64,000 bases of DNA from Verrucomicrobiota bacterium (GTDB lineage Bacteria > Verrucomicrobiota > Verrucomicrobiia > Chthoniobacterales > Xiphinematobacteraceae), in contig JAHFTB010000002.1 of assembly GCA_023269545.1 (NCBI GenBank), positions 62,001-126,000 on the forward strand. The letters run 5' to 3'. Below are positions 9,716 to 18,346 of this stretch, piece after piece. The notes beneath the pieces are model-generated. The model worked only from the letters and a program-made list of their open reading frames with translations, was not told the origin of the DNA and searched no databases. Position 1 is the stretch's first letter; every line of letters starts with the position of its first letter. The translations under genes and the position numbers were made by a program.

Positions 9716-10372
9716 CTATTTGATCGGTTTTTTCTCTTTTGGGGAGCCTTCCTGAGCACCTAACAAAACCAACAAATTGATGGAATAGCGTGCTGAAACG
9801 GAATCGGGAAATTGCCGATTGAGATCTCGGAGTTGCTTTTTGGCTTCAGGCGCTTGTCCAGGTAGAAATGCCAGAAGATCAGCCTGTGTAAAGAGAGCAA
9901 AAGGCGCGACGTACGATGTGGGATACTTTGCGGCAAGGGTTTGAAGAGCGGAGATTCCTTCATCTCGACGACCGGCAGCCAGGATATTTTCAACGATTCC
10001 CAAGGCAGCTCCGGGAGCCAGGGAATGTTGGGGAAATCTCTTCAGAAATTTCTGATAAAGGGCATCCGCTTCTCCCAAGTTTCCAGCATTCCGTTTCTCA
10101 GCGGCCAAAAGAAGCAGCGCACTTGCAGCCGCATTTGAAGAGGGATATTTTAAGATTAACTTCTGAAGTTGCTCGGCGGTGGAAGCACGAGCAAGCAAAG
10201 TCTCGGACGCCTGTCGGATGCGATAATCCCTCATGAAAAAAATAAGCGTTCCAAGGATCACTATTCCCAACACGATAGCACCTATGCGAATCCGCCGCTT
10301 ATGTTTCCCCCAAAAAAGCTCCATTTCCCAAGCATTTAATCCGGTAGTGAGGGGAGAGGAGGAGGCACTCAT
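9716..10372 (-). CDS. Membrane-anchored tetratricopeptide repeat protein
   Basis: This 218-residue protein has one N-terminal transmembrane helix (about 30-48, IGAIVLGIVILGTLIFFM) after a short positively charged segment. Several TPR-like helix pairs follow (AEQLQKLILKYPSSNAAASAL, EADALYQKFLKRFPQHSLAP, AISALQTLAAKYP-type). The layout resembles YfgM-like or YbgF-like periplasmic scaffolds. TPRs bind partner proteins; the partner here is unknown. It lies downstream of cysK on the same strand with a 45-base gap. It has no catalytic motif. Confidence 0.75.
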   Translation of the reverse strand: MSASSSPLTTGLNAWEMELFWGKHKRRIRIGAIVLGIVILGTLIFFMRDYRIRQASETLLARASTAEQLQKLILKYPSSNAAASALLLLAAEKRNAGNLGEADALYQKFLKRFPQHSLAPGAALGIVENILAAGRRDEGISALQTLAAKYPTSYVAPFALFTQADLLAFLPGQAPEAKKQLRDLNRQFPDSVSARYSINLLVLLGAQEGSPKEKKPIK

Positions 10373-10417
10373 TCAAAATCCGGTAAAAACACTCAGAGCA
10401 TTTTCGAATAAAATATT

Positions 10418-11383
10418 TTAAGCTCCCACTTCGGCACGTGCTTCTTCTGCAAGAGCAGTACTCAAATAGCGCTCACCGGTGGAGCAAGCAAAAGTGACAA
10501 TCAGTTTCCCGGCATTTTCCGGTCGTTTGGCGATTTCGAGCGCAACATGAACATTCGCTCCTGAGCTAATACCAGCCAGAATGCCTTCTTCCTTGGCAAG
10601 TCGGCGTGCCATCACTAGGGAATCCTCATTACTGACCGTCATCACTTCATCCACGATGTTAAGATGCAGGTTATTAGGAACAAATCCAGCGCCGGCTCCT
10701 TGAATTTTATGAGGTCCCGGCTTGAGGGGTTCGCCCGCTATTGTCTGACTGATTACCGCAGAATCTTTCGGTTCGACCACAACCGCCTGCAAAGCAGGTT
10801 TGCGATTTTTGAGAACTTCGGCAATCCCCGTGATCGAGCCGCCAGTACCAACAGCATCCACAATGATATCCACTTTTCCCTCGGTATCCCCCCAAATTTC
10901 CTCTGCGGTGGTTGTCCGATGAATTTCCGGATTAGCAGGATTACTAAATTGCTGAGGCATCCAAGCATTGGACGTTTCCCGGACGATTTGCTCTGCACGA
11001 GCGATAGCTCCTTTCATGCCTTCGGCACCAGGCGTCAAAATCAGTTTGGCTCCCAACATAGCAAGAAGCGTACGCCGTTCGAGACTCATCGTCTCTGGCA
11101 TGGTCAAAGTGAGGCGATAGCCCTTCGCCGCGGCAACAAACGCCAATGCGATGCCCGTGTTGCCACTTGTAGGCTCCACGATCAGCGTACTGGAATTAAT
11201 GAGGCCCCGCCGCTCAGCATCTTCAATCATTGCCACACCAATCCGATCCTTCACACTCCCAAGCGGATTGAAATATTCACACTTAATGGCAATCGTCGCC
11301 GGAATCCCCGCCGTGATGCGGTTTAATTTCACCAAAGGAGTTCGGCCAACTGTTTCAAGAATGTTATTATATAATCTTCCCAT
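10418..11383 (-). CDS. cysK: Cysteine synthase (O-acetylserine sulfhydrylase)
   Basis: This PLP enzyme makes L-cysteine from O-acetylserine and sulfide. The open frame extends to 11506, but family alignment favours the ATG at 11383 ([13 protein letters not shown], 321 residues). The longer form would overlap the divergent pterin dehydratase start and add an unrelated leader. Visible motifs are the PLP lysine K45 in NPLGSVKDR, the substrate loop [11 protein letters not shown], and a Gly-rich phosphate-binding loop (GTGGSITG). It shares a short divergent control region with the gene at 11464. Cystathionine beta-synthase is less likely because no C-terminal regulatory domain is present. Confidence 0.93.
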   Translation of the reverse strand: MGRLYNNILETVGRTPLVKLNRITAGIPATIAIKCEYFNPLGSVKDRIGVAMIEDAERRGLINSSTLIVEPTSGNTGIALAFVAAAKGYRLTLTMPETMSLERRTLLAMLGAKLILTPGAEGMKGAIARAEQIVRETSNAWMPQQFSNPANPEIHRTTTAEEIWGDTEGKVDIIVDAVGTGGSITGIAEVLKNRKPALQAVVVEPKDSAVISQTIAGEPLKPGPHKIQGAGAGFVPNNLHLNIVDEVMTVSNEDSLVMARRLAKEEGILAGISSGANVHVALEIAKRPENAGKLIVTFACSTGERYLSTALAEEARAEVGA

Positions 11384-11463
11384 GGAAATCTTAGTGAGAG
11401 CTGTACTGTCTGGAAACCTACTATATCGTAAGGCTTGCTCCGGAAAAGAGGAATTTGTAGATT

Positions 11464-11784
11464 TTGAAGATCGTGAATACCTCCCCACTCCGCCTCGAAG
11501 AATCACAAATCATTGGCCTTCTTGCCACCATTCCCCATTGGGATCGTCAGGAACAAGAAATCCACCGTACCTTCGAATTTGCTGACTTCAAAGAAGCGAT
11601 GAATTTTGTCAACCGCGTTGCCACGCTAGCGGAAAAATCCGCTCATCATCCCAATATCACCATCTGCTGGAACCGGGTTACTTTTACTCTCAGCACTCAC
11701 AGCCGAGGAGGACTCACTCAAGCGGATTTTAACCTCGCTTCTCAAATTGACACGATTGGTGATAGCAAAGCACCTATAAAATGA
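11464..11784 (+). CDS. Pterin-4a-carbinolamine dehydratase
   Basis: This 106-residue protein matches the whole PCD family: the helix-strand pattern, and the signature [18 protein letters not shown] with the paired His-His-Pro and the downstream D in LTQADFNLA. The enzyme dehydrates 4a-hydroxytetrahydropterin and may serve moco or aromatic hydroxylase pathways; no such partner is visible nearby. The start appears to be TTG 11464 preceded by a gagga stretch; GTG 11473 is an alternative. The last residues and the stop codon (ataaaatga) coincide with the left end of a family A repeat, so the C-terminus was probably set by repeat insertion. Confidence 0.87.
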   Translation: MKIVNTSPLRLEESQIIGLLATIPHWDRQEQEIHRTFEFADFKEAMNFVNRVATLAEKSAHHPNITICWNRVTFTLSTHSRGGLTQADFNLASQIDTIGDSKAPIK

Positions 11785-11830
11785 TCACAGCTATGACTGA
11801 AAACTTAGCTTTAGCCGCGGCCTAATATAG
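11760..11830. repeat. Repeat family A, left-end copy
   Basis: The sequence tagcaaagcacctataaaatga plus the following interior (cacagctatgactg..., ttagctttag) matches the reverse complement of the copy at 55961-56031. It overlaps the end of the pterin dehydratase gene and supplies its stop codon. A small direct repeat (cctaatatag twice) follows at about 11821-11840. Confidence 0.65.
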
Positions 11831-11924
11831 CCTAATATAGGGGGAAGAATAGTTGCCGATCCTCAGTTCTTAGTAAAGCGGTCGGACTCACAAGGATCCA
11901 TTAGAAAAAGCGAAATTGCTACCC

Positions 11925-11961
11925 TATAGATAGTAGATAGTTTTTGAAAATTCTATCTATA
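11925..11961. other. Inverted repeat in the spacer before the repeat-protein gene
   Basis: The arms tatagatag (11925-11933) and ctatctata (11953-11961) form a 9-bp stem that extends outward with one mismatch. No T-run follows. It could be a weak bidirectional terminator or a remnant repeat. The rest of 11785-12070 shows no gene. Confidence 0.35.
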
Positions 11962-12070
11962 AGGCAACATAAATGCAAAATGCTCCGGTAATCAGGAACG
12001 CTACCCTGCGTTGTTTTCTTTAAACAGCACGAGCATCATTTCTCATTCCTGCAAGTTGATTTTTATTTTT

Positions 12071-12463
12071 TCAACGTTGTTCTGATGAAAGTCTTTCTCC
12101 AGAAAAATCTTTTTTTGAAAGACTGTCACGTTGTTCGGGTGAAAGTCTTTCAGCAAAAGTTGCAAAAAGTTTTTCAAATTTTTCTCGTTCACGTTGTTCG
12201 GGTGAAAGTCTTTCAGCAAGAGTTGCAAAAAGTTTTTCAATTTTTTCTCGTAAACTCGCTTCATTCGCACGGCATTGCATACGAGTTAAATTTTGACATC
12301 TTAGATCTCTCGCTACAAAATCTCCCTCTACAAAAACCCTATCCCCATCTGCCACTTTCCCCCTAGCCTGATCTGTCCCTTGAGCAGCCCTAGCCTGTTG
12401 AGGAGTCAAATAGACGGTATGGGTCGATGCCGTTGAATTTTGAGGTGTAATAGTATTACTCAT
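12071..12463 (-). CDS. Small orphan protein with C-terminal 21-residue tandem repeats
   Basis: This unrecognised protein is about 130 residues from ATG 12463; a GTG at 12499 would add 12. The N-terminal half is Thr/Gln-rich and includes VYLTPQQARAAQGTDQA. The C-terminal half holds two near-identical 21-residue helical units (EKLFATLAERLSPEQRE and EKFEKLFATFAERLSPEQR) plus one or two decayed partial units. The DNA unit is 63 bases, a multiple of three, so other frames of the same DNA also stay open. No signal peptide is evident. It sits between two repeat-rich spacers and has no operon partner. Function unknown. Confidence 0.5.
   Translation of the reverse strand: MSNTITPQNSTASTHTVYLTPQQARAAQGTDQARGKVADGDRVFVEGDFVARDLRCQNLTRMQCRANEASLREKIEKLFATLAERLSPEQREREKFEKLFATFAERLSPEQRDSLSKKDFSGERLSSEQR
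12110..12255. repeat. Tandem 63-bp direct repeat
   Basis: Two close copies (about 12129-12191 and 12192-12254), each beginning cacgttgttcgggtgaaag, are followed by shorter decayed copies toward lower coordinates. They encode the 21-residue helical units of the small orphan protein on the minus strand. Copy number could vary between strains. Confidence 0.8.
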
Positions 12464-12546
12464 AGAATTGTAATAGTATACTCTATGATGAGTGGTCACA
12501 ATGAACAGAAGAGTTAAAATTTAACATGAACAGTACTTGGGGTCAC

Positions 12547-12564
12547 TATAGCAAAGCACCTATA
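12547..12564. repeat. Repeat family A, isolated left end
   Basis: The stretch tatagcaaagcacctata matches the left terminal part of family A, with no further family A interior. It lies immediately before a complete family B element. Confidence 0.5.
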
Positions 12565-12575
12565 CTTCTCACTAA

Positions 12576-12650
12576 CGTGACGCACTTTGAGGAGCTCTGG
12601 GAGCAAAAAGACCATTTTAACCTACAAGGTTTTTCTTTTTTGCGTCACAT
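12576..12650. repeat. Repeat family B, complete copy
   Basis: This 75-bp element has terminal inverted repeats gtgacgca (12577-12584) and tgcgtcac (12641-12648), and a conserved core containing gagctctgggagcaaaaa. Other copies lie at 17512-17588, 45374-45427 (truncated) and 53095-53172. It sits about 10 bases past the dnaB stop codon, so its hairpin may serve as that gene's transcription end. Confidence 0.7.
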
Positions 12651-12660
12651 CACCTTCCCA

Positions 12661-14145
12661 CTAACTTGCTTCTTCTCTTTCAGGCGCAGCCTCCTCGAAA
12701 CGCGTAAATTGCTTGAGGAATGTGAGCTCCACCTCCCCTACGGGACCATTCCGCTGCTTGGCAATGATTAACTCCGCTTTCCCTCGCAAATCTTCAGTAT
12801 CTTCGCGATCTCCCTTATCATAAATTTCCGGTCGTACGAGGAGAGCCACCACATCCGCATCCTGTTCGATAGCTCCCGACTCACGAAGATCAGAAAGGCG
12901 AGGTCGCCCTCCTTCTCGGGCTTCGGGTTGACGATTTAACTGAGCAAGAACAATGATGGGGATATTCAGCTCCTTAGCGAGTGCCTTGATCCCATAGGAA
13001 ATTTCCGAAATTTCGATCTGCCGATTATCTTGCCCGCGACGTGATGGCGAGCGGAGGAGCTGCAAATAATCAATCACCAGGAGCTCAATACCTTCGGCAT
13101 CCCTCATGCGACGAGTTTTGGAACGCAGCTCCAGAATGCTCAAAGCAGCCGTATCGTCGATGATCATCTTACATTTTGCGAGTTTGTCCGCCGCAGCAAA
13201 AAGGTTGGGGAAAGCGCTATTAGGAATAAAACCATCCCGAAGTTTTTGTAAGTCCAGACGAGCGCTGGAGCAGAGGAGCCGCTGTACGAGTTGCTGGCTA
13301 CTCATTTCCAGGCTAAAAATACCGACGGGCTTACCGGCCTCCAGCGCAACATGCTCCGCGATGTTCATGGCAAGCGCGGTTTTCCCCATGGAGGGACGAG
13401 CAGCAATGACAAACATTTCTCCTCCATGCAAGCCACTGGTCATCTGATCGAGCTTTTTAAAGCCGGTAGGCAAACCAGTAATCCCTCCACGATTCTTATA
13501 AAGCTTATCGATATTTTCGATAGCAGTCATGACCAGCTCCTTCATCTTAGGAAGCTTGCCTCGATAGCGTTCTTCGCCGATGGAGAGCACCCGACTTTCC
13601 ACCTCATCCAGTAAAAGTCGAACTTCTCCCTGCTCCTCATAACAACGGGCAGCCATCTCCGTGCAGGTCATGATTACCTGCCGCAACAGATACTTTTCCC
13701 GAACAATGTCCAAATAATATTCTGCGTTCGCCGCAGTGGGAACAAAAGTCAGGATATCGTAAATTGCAACCTCTCCACCCACCTGATCCACCAGCTGGTG
13801 ATCCCGGAGATATTGAAGGAGACTGACAATCTCCACAGGGCGAGACGCCTTGTGAAGTTCTATCATACTTTGATAGAGAATTACGTGGGCCGGATGATGA
13901 AAATGCTTATCATCAATACGTTCAATACAGAGCCCAAGTGCTTGATCCGGAGAAAGTAGAATCGAACAGAGAATTCCTTTTTCCGCGTCGAAGCTCTGAG
14001 GAAGACTTCTGTGAATATCCGGTAAATAACTTCCACTCTTCGGTGAAGAAAGGGGAGGAATCGAAGGCTTTTTAGAAGACAATACGTCGCCGGAAGGAAC
14101 GACTTTCTCCGGGCGCTGAGTAGCAGCCTGGAAATCAGCTTTCAT
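12661..14145 (-). CDS. dnaB: Replicative DNA helicase
   Basis: This is a 494-residue hexameric helicase that unwinds DNA ahead of the replisome. The N-terminal helical domain (about 45-150, SFDAEKGILCSILLSPDQAL) is followed by a RecA-like core with Walker A ARPSMGKTALA near 250, Walker B LLVIDYLQLL near 355, and the arginine/glutamine region LSDLRESGAIEQDADVV near 420. Length and motif order fit the family. About 45 residues precede the usual start and are Ser/Pro-rich. No intein is present. The gene lies downstream of rplI on the same strand, a common rplI-dnaB order. Confidence 0.95.
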   Translation of the reverse strand: MKADFQAATQRPEKVVPSGDVLSSKKPSIPPLSSPKSGSYLPDIHRSLPQSFDAEKGILCSILLSPDQALGLCIERIDDKHFHHPAHVILYQSMIELHKASRPVEIVSLLQYLRDHQLVDQVGGEVAIYDILTFVPTAANAEYYLDIVREKYLLRQVIMTCTEMAARCYEEQGEVRLLLDEVESRVLSIGEERYRGKLPKMKELVMTAIENIDKLYKNRGGITGLPTGFKKLDQMTSGLHGGEMFVIAARPSMGKTALAMNIAEHVALEAGKPVGIFSLEMSSQQLVQRLLCSSARLDLQKLRDGFIPNSAFPNLFAAADKLAKCKMIIDDTAALSILELRSKTRRMRDAEGIELLVIDYLQLLRSPSRRGQDNRQIEISEISYGIKALAKELNIPIIVLAQLNRQPEAREGGRPRLSDLRESGAIEQDADVVALLVRPEIYDKGDREDTEDLRGKAELIIAKQRNGPVGEVELTFLKQFTRFEEAAPEREEAS

Positions 14146-14200
14146 TTTCTGCCCGGGACCTGGGCCTTCTTTAAGAAGAGCATTTTTTATCTCATTGAAT

Positions 14201-14233
14201 TCTTGGGGGCAATTTGCAGCTTTTTAGGCTGTG
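14201..14233. repeat. Repeat family C
   Basis: The motif tcttgggggcaatttgcag, followed by ctttttaggct, also occurs at 21851-21883 and 42691-42724. It lies between rplI and dnaB. The ends can pair weakly (agc/gct), but no clear terminator is formed. Confidence 0.5.
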
Positions 14234-14280
14234 CGGTCTCCCCTCTTATCCTTTAAACCGGAGGATATTCACCACTCCCA

Positions 14281-14814
14281 CTAGGATTCCGAAGACTTTT
14301 TACGCAATTTTTTCGAGGAAGCCGCTTCCGTAGAAGCTGGCTGTTCTTCGTTGTCCTTTATAGACTTCACAGAGACGATGAGCTGCACCACAACATCCGA
14401 ATGGAGCCTTACAGCCACTTCGTGGTTGCCAGTCTCTTTAATGGGTTTTTCCAAGGAAATCGCATGTTTCGGAAGTGCAATCGAGGGCAACTCACTCAAT
14501 ACTCTATCGGTGATATCCTTAACAGTAACGGATCCAAACGCTTTGCCGCTTCCTCCTGTTTCGAGTTCAAAGGAGAGCTTGAGCTTGCTGATTTTACTTC
14601 CTAATTCTTCAGCAGCCGTTAATTCACCTGCTTCTCTTTCAGCACGTTTGGCTTTGAGATGGTTGATCCGCCGCAAAGAAGAGGGAGTCACCTCCAATGC
14701 TTTTCCACGCGGAATCAAAAAGTTACGCGCATAACCGCGGCGAACCGATATAATATCCGCTTCGGCCCCAAGGGACCCAATATTTTCAGTAAGAATGACT
14801 TCGGAGTTTGCCAT
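14281..14814 (-). CDS. rplI: 50S ribosomal protein L9
   Basis: This 177-residue protein has a classic L9 N-terminus: EVILTENIGSLGAEADIISV, then the GYARNFLIPRG rRNA-contact segment. A long connecting helix and the C-terminal domain (GSVTVKDITDRVL...) follow. The last 25 residues (Ser/Lys/Glu-rich) are an extension beyond the usual 148-150. It binds 23S rRNA domain V. It lies upstream of dnaB and diverges from the acyl ligase gene at 14864. Confidence 0.95.
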   Translation of the reverse strand: MANSEVILTENIGSLGAEADIISVRRGYARNFLIPRGKALEVTPSSLRRINHLKAKRAEREAGELTAAEELGSKISKLKLSFELETGGSGKAFGSVTVKDITDRVLSELPSIALPKHAISLEKPIKETGNHEVAVRLHSDVVVQLIVSVKSIKDNEEQPASTEAASSKKLRKKSSES

Positions 14815-14863
14815 GAAATTCCCTGTTTTGTTTCAGTCGGGTTAATGAGAATATGCAATCAGA

Positions 14864-16252
14864 ATGAGCTGTCAAACCATTCCTGATACAATTGAAGCGC
14901 GATGGGAGGAGATCCGAAGTCGCAAGACCACTCAACCGGCCATCTGGGCTCCCAATGGAAGGGTTTTACGTACTTTTGCGGAGGTGGAAACTGAAGCACG
15001 TTTTTTGCAATCGTGGTTGCAGCAAATTCCGAAAAAAAGTGTGGTGGCATTGGATCTGGAAAATCATCCTTCCTGGCCTGCCCTCGTACTGGCTGCCTTT
15101 CGGTCTCAGCATATCTTATTGCCCCTAGATGCTTCGGCCATGGAAAAAACAAAGCATCAGGTGGAAGCTCTCTGCGGAGCTGCCGTTCGGATCATTGCCA
15201 CAAGTGAAGAGCAAATCGATTGGAGGAATCTCTCTCATCATCCTTTGGAGTGGAAAGACCCTCAACCAGATTTCCTTAAAATTTCTTCCGGAACAGGCAA
15301 TGGAGGTTCCCGCGCCATTCGCTTCACAAAAAATCAGCTTCTAGCTGACTGCGATCAAATTTGCCAAACGATGAGAATCGATAGCCAGGATCTCCAATAT
15401 GGGATCATCCCTTTCTCTCACTCTTACGGCTTTAGTAGCTTAGTCACCCCCCTCCTCTGGCAAGGAGTCCCATTCGTAGTGGCTCAAGATCGTCTGCCAC
15501 ACGCTATAGCCGCTGGAATTCACTCCACCCACGCAACTGTTCTGCCAGCCATTCCCTCTCTTTTCCAGCTTCTATCAAACGTAACTCACTTACCATTAAG
15601 ATTATGCATTAGCGCAGGAGCCCCTTTGCGCGCCACCACAGCAAAAGCATTTTATGAACAGCATCGCTTGAAAATTCATTCATTTTACGGCTCCAGCGAG
15701 TGCGGAGGAATTTGCTACGATAGCACGGAAGATCCCTTCCCGCCGGAAGGTACAGTTGGCGAGCCATTGCAGGGAGTCTCTGTTCAGTGGGCCAATCCAC
15801 ACATCAAGGTCCATAGCAAAGCGGTCGGCCTAGGTTACCATCCTCATGAGCCAGAAGAAACCTCCCTTTCGCAGGGTTACTTTTTACCTGCCGATCTACT
15901 TGAAAAATGCACTCACGGATTTCGCCTCATCGGCCGAACTAACGACTGGATCAACGTGGGAGCAAAAAAGGTACATCCTGCCGAAATTGAAGCTGATTTA
16001 TTGCGCTATCCTGCTGTGAATGATGCGGTGGTCTTTGGAGTGGAAGCCGGAGGACGGGGACACCAAATCCACGCCGTAGTAGTGACAGAAGAAAACCTCT
16101 CGATCGAAAGGTTACAACGACACTGCGGAGAAAACCTTTCTCCCTGGAAGATCCCCCGCTATTTCCATTTTGTCAGAAGTCTCCCCACAAACTGCCGCGG
16201 AAAAATCAATCGACGCGAATTAGCAAAGCGTTTTATAACGGAAGACCTATAA
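14864..16252 (+). CDS. AMP-forming acyl-CoA ligase family protein
   Basis: This 462-residue member of the ANL adenylate-forming superfamily shows a P-loop-like Ser/Thr/Gly segment (ISSGTGNGG, about 145), the A5 motif FYGSSECGGICYD near 275, the hinge region GRTNDWINVGAKKVHPAEIE near 350, and the catalytic Lys in NCRGKINRREL near the C-terminus. Such enzymes activate a carboxylate as acyl-AMP and transfer it to CoA or a carrier. The protein is shorter than typical long-chain acyl-CoA synthetases and the P-loop departs from the usual SSGTTGxPK, so the substrate is unknown. It overlaps no neighbour. Its stop codon lies within the sequence cctataaaatgagca, a family A repeat end. Confidence 0.85.
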   Translation: MSCQTIPDTIEARWEEIRSRKTTQPAIWAPNGRVLRTFAEVETEARFLQSWLQQIPKKSVVALDLENHPSWPALVLAAFRSQHILLPLDASAMEKTKHQVEALCGAAVRIIATSEEQIDWRNLSHHPLEWKDPQPDFLKISSGTGNGGSRAIRFTKNQLLADCDQICQTMRIDSQDLQYGIIPFSHSYGFSSLVTPLLWQGVPFVVAQDRLPHAIAAGIHSTHATVLPAIPSLFQLLSNVTHLPLRLCISAGAPLRATTAKAFYEQHRLKIHSFYGSSECGGICYDSTEDPFPPEGTVGEPLQGVSVQWANPHIKVHSKAVGLGYHPHEPEETSLSQGYFLPADLLEKCTHGFRLIGRTNDWINVGAKKVHPAEIEADLLRYPAVNDAVVFGVEAGGRGHQIHAVVVTEENLSIERLQRHCGENLSPWKIPRYFHFVRSLPTNCRGKINRRELAKRFITEDL

Positions 16253-16275
16253 AATGAGCAGGTTTTTAGCCCCCA
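16246..16275. repeat. Repeat family A, left end at a gene terminus
   Basis: The sequence cctataaaatgagcagg followed by tttttagcc matches the family A left end. It contains the stop codon of the acyl ligase gene. Confidence 0.5.
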
Positions 16276-16292
16276 CAGCTTACAAAAAGCTG
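16276..16292. terminator. Hairpin between convergent genes
   Basis: The arms cagctt and aagctg are separated by a short A-rich loop. The hairpin lies between the acyl ligase (ending 16252, plus) and the AsnC-like gene (ending 16299, minus), so it could end transcription from both sides. No strong T-run is present. Confidence 0.35.
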
Positions 16293-16298
16293 GAGAAA

Positions 16299-17435
16299 CT
16301 ACGAACCACCCACTACAAACTCATTTCGGGCTGTGCGCTCTACGAACTGAGCCATCCATTTCACATGGGCCACAGGTGAAATTTCAGAAGGCTTAATTTC
16401 GCTACGCCCCCCCCAAAACACATTGGTATAAGAAATAGGAATACCTGCGGCCTCCAAATGCCTGTCGATAGCTGCTTTATGGGCAAGCACCCATTCTTTA
16501 TCAGTACCGTGGGCCACAGCCATGATGTTGACATTATTAAATTCAGGACCTGCCTCACGCCAATAACAGTGGGTGAGAACTTCATGTCGTCCCACCTCTC
16601 CCCCAGCCTCAATCTCGCGGCCGAAAGGAACCGCCCAGTGAAAGAGAGCATTAAAACGAGTCACCCGTTGCCCCTGCAGTGAGGGTTTCACATGTTCAAG
16701 AAAAGTGGAAAAACGTCCAATGATCTTATGTCGTACCAAGGATTCGGCGACCTCAAAAAATTGCTTCGGTTCAAGATCCTCCTCTCGCGCTCTGTCCTCC
16801 CAAACAGATTCTCTAATCTCTTCAGGAGTAAATTCCCGTTTTAGACTGAGGAGAACTTTCCATTCCAATGGAGTCAGAGGGACGGAGGCCACTGTCAGCA
16901 TCTTCGCAGGATGCGGGGCTTTATCTCCAGGTTGAGTGGTCTTGCGGCGAACATGGCCGACCCCTAAGGTAAAAATCCCCTTGGCCTTCATGATTCGATA
17001 GTCTTCAGCACCTGTTTTGCGCAAAAGAATGGTACAGTGGTCTGCCAAGGCAGAACCGACCGGGACTTTTAAAGTCGTCCAAAGTCGATAAGCCTCTCCC
17101 GGAATCTTGGCATCGGTAGAACGGATCACCACGTGTCCTGAAAAGGGATCTTCGCGAAACATGAAATCGAAAGCTGCATCCAGCTTGTCTGGCGGCACCT
17201 TCCAAGCCACAAGAGCCCCTTCAGCTAAATTGGTAGCCAGCAACGTTTGCCGCACACGCCGAATAGTTCCCGCTTCCAGCATCGCTCGAATTCTTTGTAG
17301 CACGATTGAGAGTTCGATCCCGCTGCGACGGGAAATTTCCTGAAATGGCTCTCTGAAAAAACCAGCGATCTGATCTTCTGAAACCGCTAAAATTTGCGCA
17401 TTGATAGGATCAGTGTGCTCTATGGAAATATTCAT
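16299..17435 (-). CDS. Two-domain Lrp/AsnC protein, siroheme-decarboxylase-like
   Basis: This protein has about 378 residues from ATG 17435; a TTG at 17474 would add 13. It contains two successive winged-helix plus AsnC-type ligand-binding units. The first has PFQEISRRSGIELSIVLQRI with a recognition-helix-like segment. The second has VLTHCYWREAGPEFNNVNIM, which resembles the HCYxR...W/NxY...MVHG region of AhbA/AhbB and NirDLGH siroheme decarboxylases. A fused AhbAB-like protein is therefore possible. No other heme-biosynthesis gene is nearby, and the first unit lacks some of those motifs, so a plain two-domain transcription regulator remains an alternative. A run of eight C residues (16407-16414) lies in the coding region. 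Confidence 0.6.
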   Translation of the reverse strand: MNISIEHTDPINAQILAVSEDQIAGFFREPFQEISRRSGIELSIVLQRIRAMLEAGTIRRVRQTLLATNLAEGALVAWKVPPDKLDAAFDFMFREDPFSGHVVIRSTDAKIPGEAYRLWTTLKVPVGSALADHCTILLRKTGAEDYRIMKAKGIFTLGVGHVRRKTTQPGDKAPHPAKMLTVASVPLTPLEWKVLLSLKREFTPEEIRESVWEDRAREEDLEPKQFFEVAESLVRHKIIGRFSTFLEHVKPSLQGQRVTRFNALFHWAVPFGREIEAGGEVGRHEVLTHCYWREAGPEFNNVNIMAVAHGTDKEWVLAHKAAIDRHLEAAGIPISYTNVFWGGRSEIKPSEISPVAHVKWMAQFVERTARNEFVVGGS

Positions 17436-17511
17436 CAAAAGTTCTATTGAAGAATTTTCAATCAGATTCTTCAAGAAGCATCCACAGCAGTGAAATTTCT
17501 GCTTCCACCAC

Positions 17512-17588
17512 TGACGTTACGCACTTTGAGAAGCTCCGGGAGCAAAAAAACCATTTTAAACCACAAGATGGCTCTTTTTTGTATCACC
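17512..17588. repeat. Repeat family B, complete copy
   Basis: The left arm gacgttacgca and right arm tgtatcac flank the core gagcaaaaaaaccatttta. The arms have drifted compared with the copy at 12576. It lies 3' of the prepilin-like gene. Confidence 0.65.
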
Positions 17589-17648
17589 CCACTTCCATAA
17601 ATCATGCCACCGAGATCCTCTCAACAGGGTGAGAGGACAAAAATAAAA

Positions 17649-18239
17649 CTATTCTTGCAAAACGCCCCCACCTCCGGCATTCGTGCCGATCACCCCTATA
17701 TTGTTGGAAAATGCAGGGTGAGTCAATTGATCCCCTTTTAGAATGAGGGCATTCCCTCCCTTATGAATCAGGATCACACCTTTTTTCCCATAGGGAGGAA
17801 CATTCAGGGGTGGAGAGCCTGGAGCACTAAAATTAGCCGTGGCAAACAGAATGGAATCCTCAGGATCCGCATCACAGACTGCATAGACTTTCCAGGCAAC
17901 CGAAGTTCCAGGGGCTTTAAAGAGCCGGGTAATATCCTTTGCAGTCAAATAATTACCGGAAATAAGCAGCTCTTTAAAAGCATGGACTCCACCGGGCAAT
18001 GCCACCGAATTGGAAGCCGTCCAATTGTAAGGACCTCCGGCAACAAAATTATCAAAAGTCATTGCCTGCGTTGCCATCTGTAGCTGCCTTCCATTGCTCA
18101 TAGTTTGAGTCATCTGCCCCTGAGTTTGCATGTTTGAGAGAGCCGGCAATGCCAGGGCAGCTAAGAGAGCAATAATGGAAATTACTACGAGAAGCTCAAT
18201 CAGCGTAAATCCTTTGTTTTGGAGGAATACTTCTTTCAT
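17649..18239 (-). CDS. Prepilin-type N-methylation protein (pseudopilin)
   Basis: This 196-residue protein has a textbook class III signal near the N-terminus: KGFTLIELLVVISIIALLAA, with the processing Gly at about residue 10 and Glu at +5. One hydrophobic helix of about 20 residues and a globular domain with a Gly-rich C-terminal end follow. Such proteins are processed by a prepilin peptidase and assembled into type II secretion pseudopili or type IV pili. No other secretion gene lies here, so it is an isolated copy, which is common in planctomycete and verrucomicrobial genomes. The globular domain is not recognised. Confidence 0.85.
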   Translation of the reverse strand: MKEVFLQNKGFTLIELLVVISIIALLAALALPALSNMQTQGQMTQTMSNGRQLQMATQAMTFDNFVAGGPYNWTASNSVALPGGVHAFKELLISGNYLTAKDITRLFKAPGTSVAWKVYAVCDADPEDSILFATANFSAPGSPPLNVPPYGKKGVILIHKGGNALILKGDQLTHPAFSNNIGVIGTNAGGGGVLQE

Positions 18240-18346
18240 CCCTAACCATTCCTCCTTGCATCAGGATGGGTCAATCGACATACCGCTTTTCCTCCTGCAC
18301 AGCACCTCACTTTATTGCTAAAAGTGATGTCATTTCCTTTTCGCTA

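Noticed and set aside
10664-11326. 220-codon frame opposite cysK
   Set aside because: It is a shadow of the cysK gene on the complementary strand; the cysK motifs are unequivocal.
12110-12255. CRISPR-like or mobile repeat
   Set aside because: Copies are directly adjacent, 63 bases long, and encode 21-residue helical units; no spacers and no cas genes.
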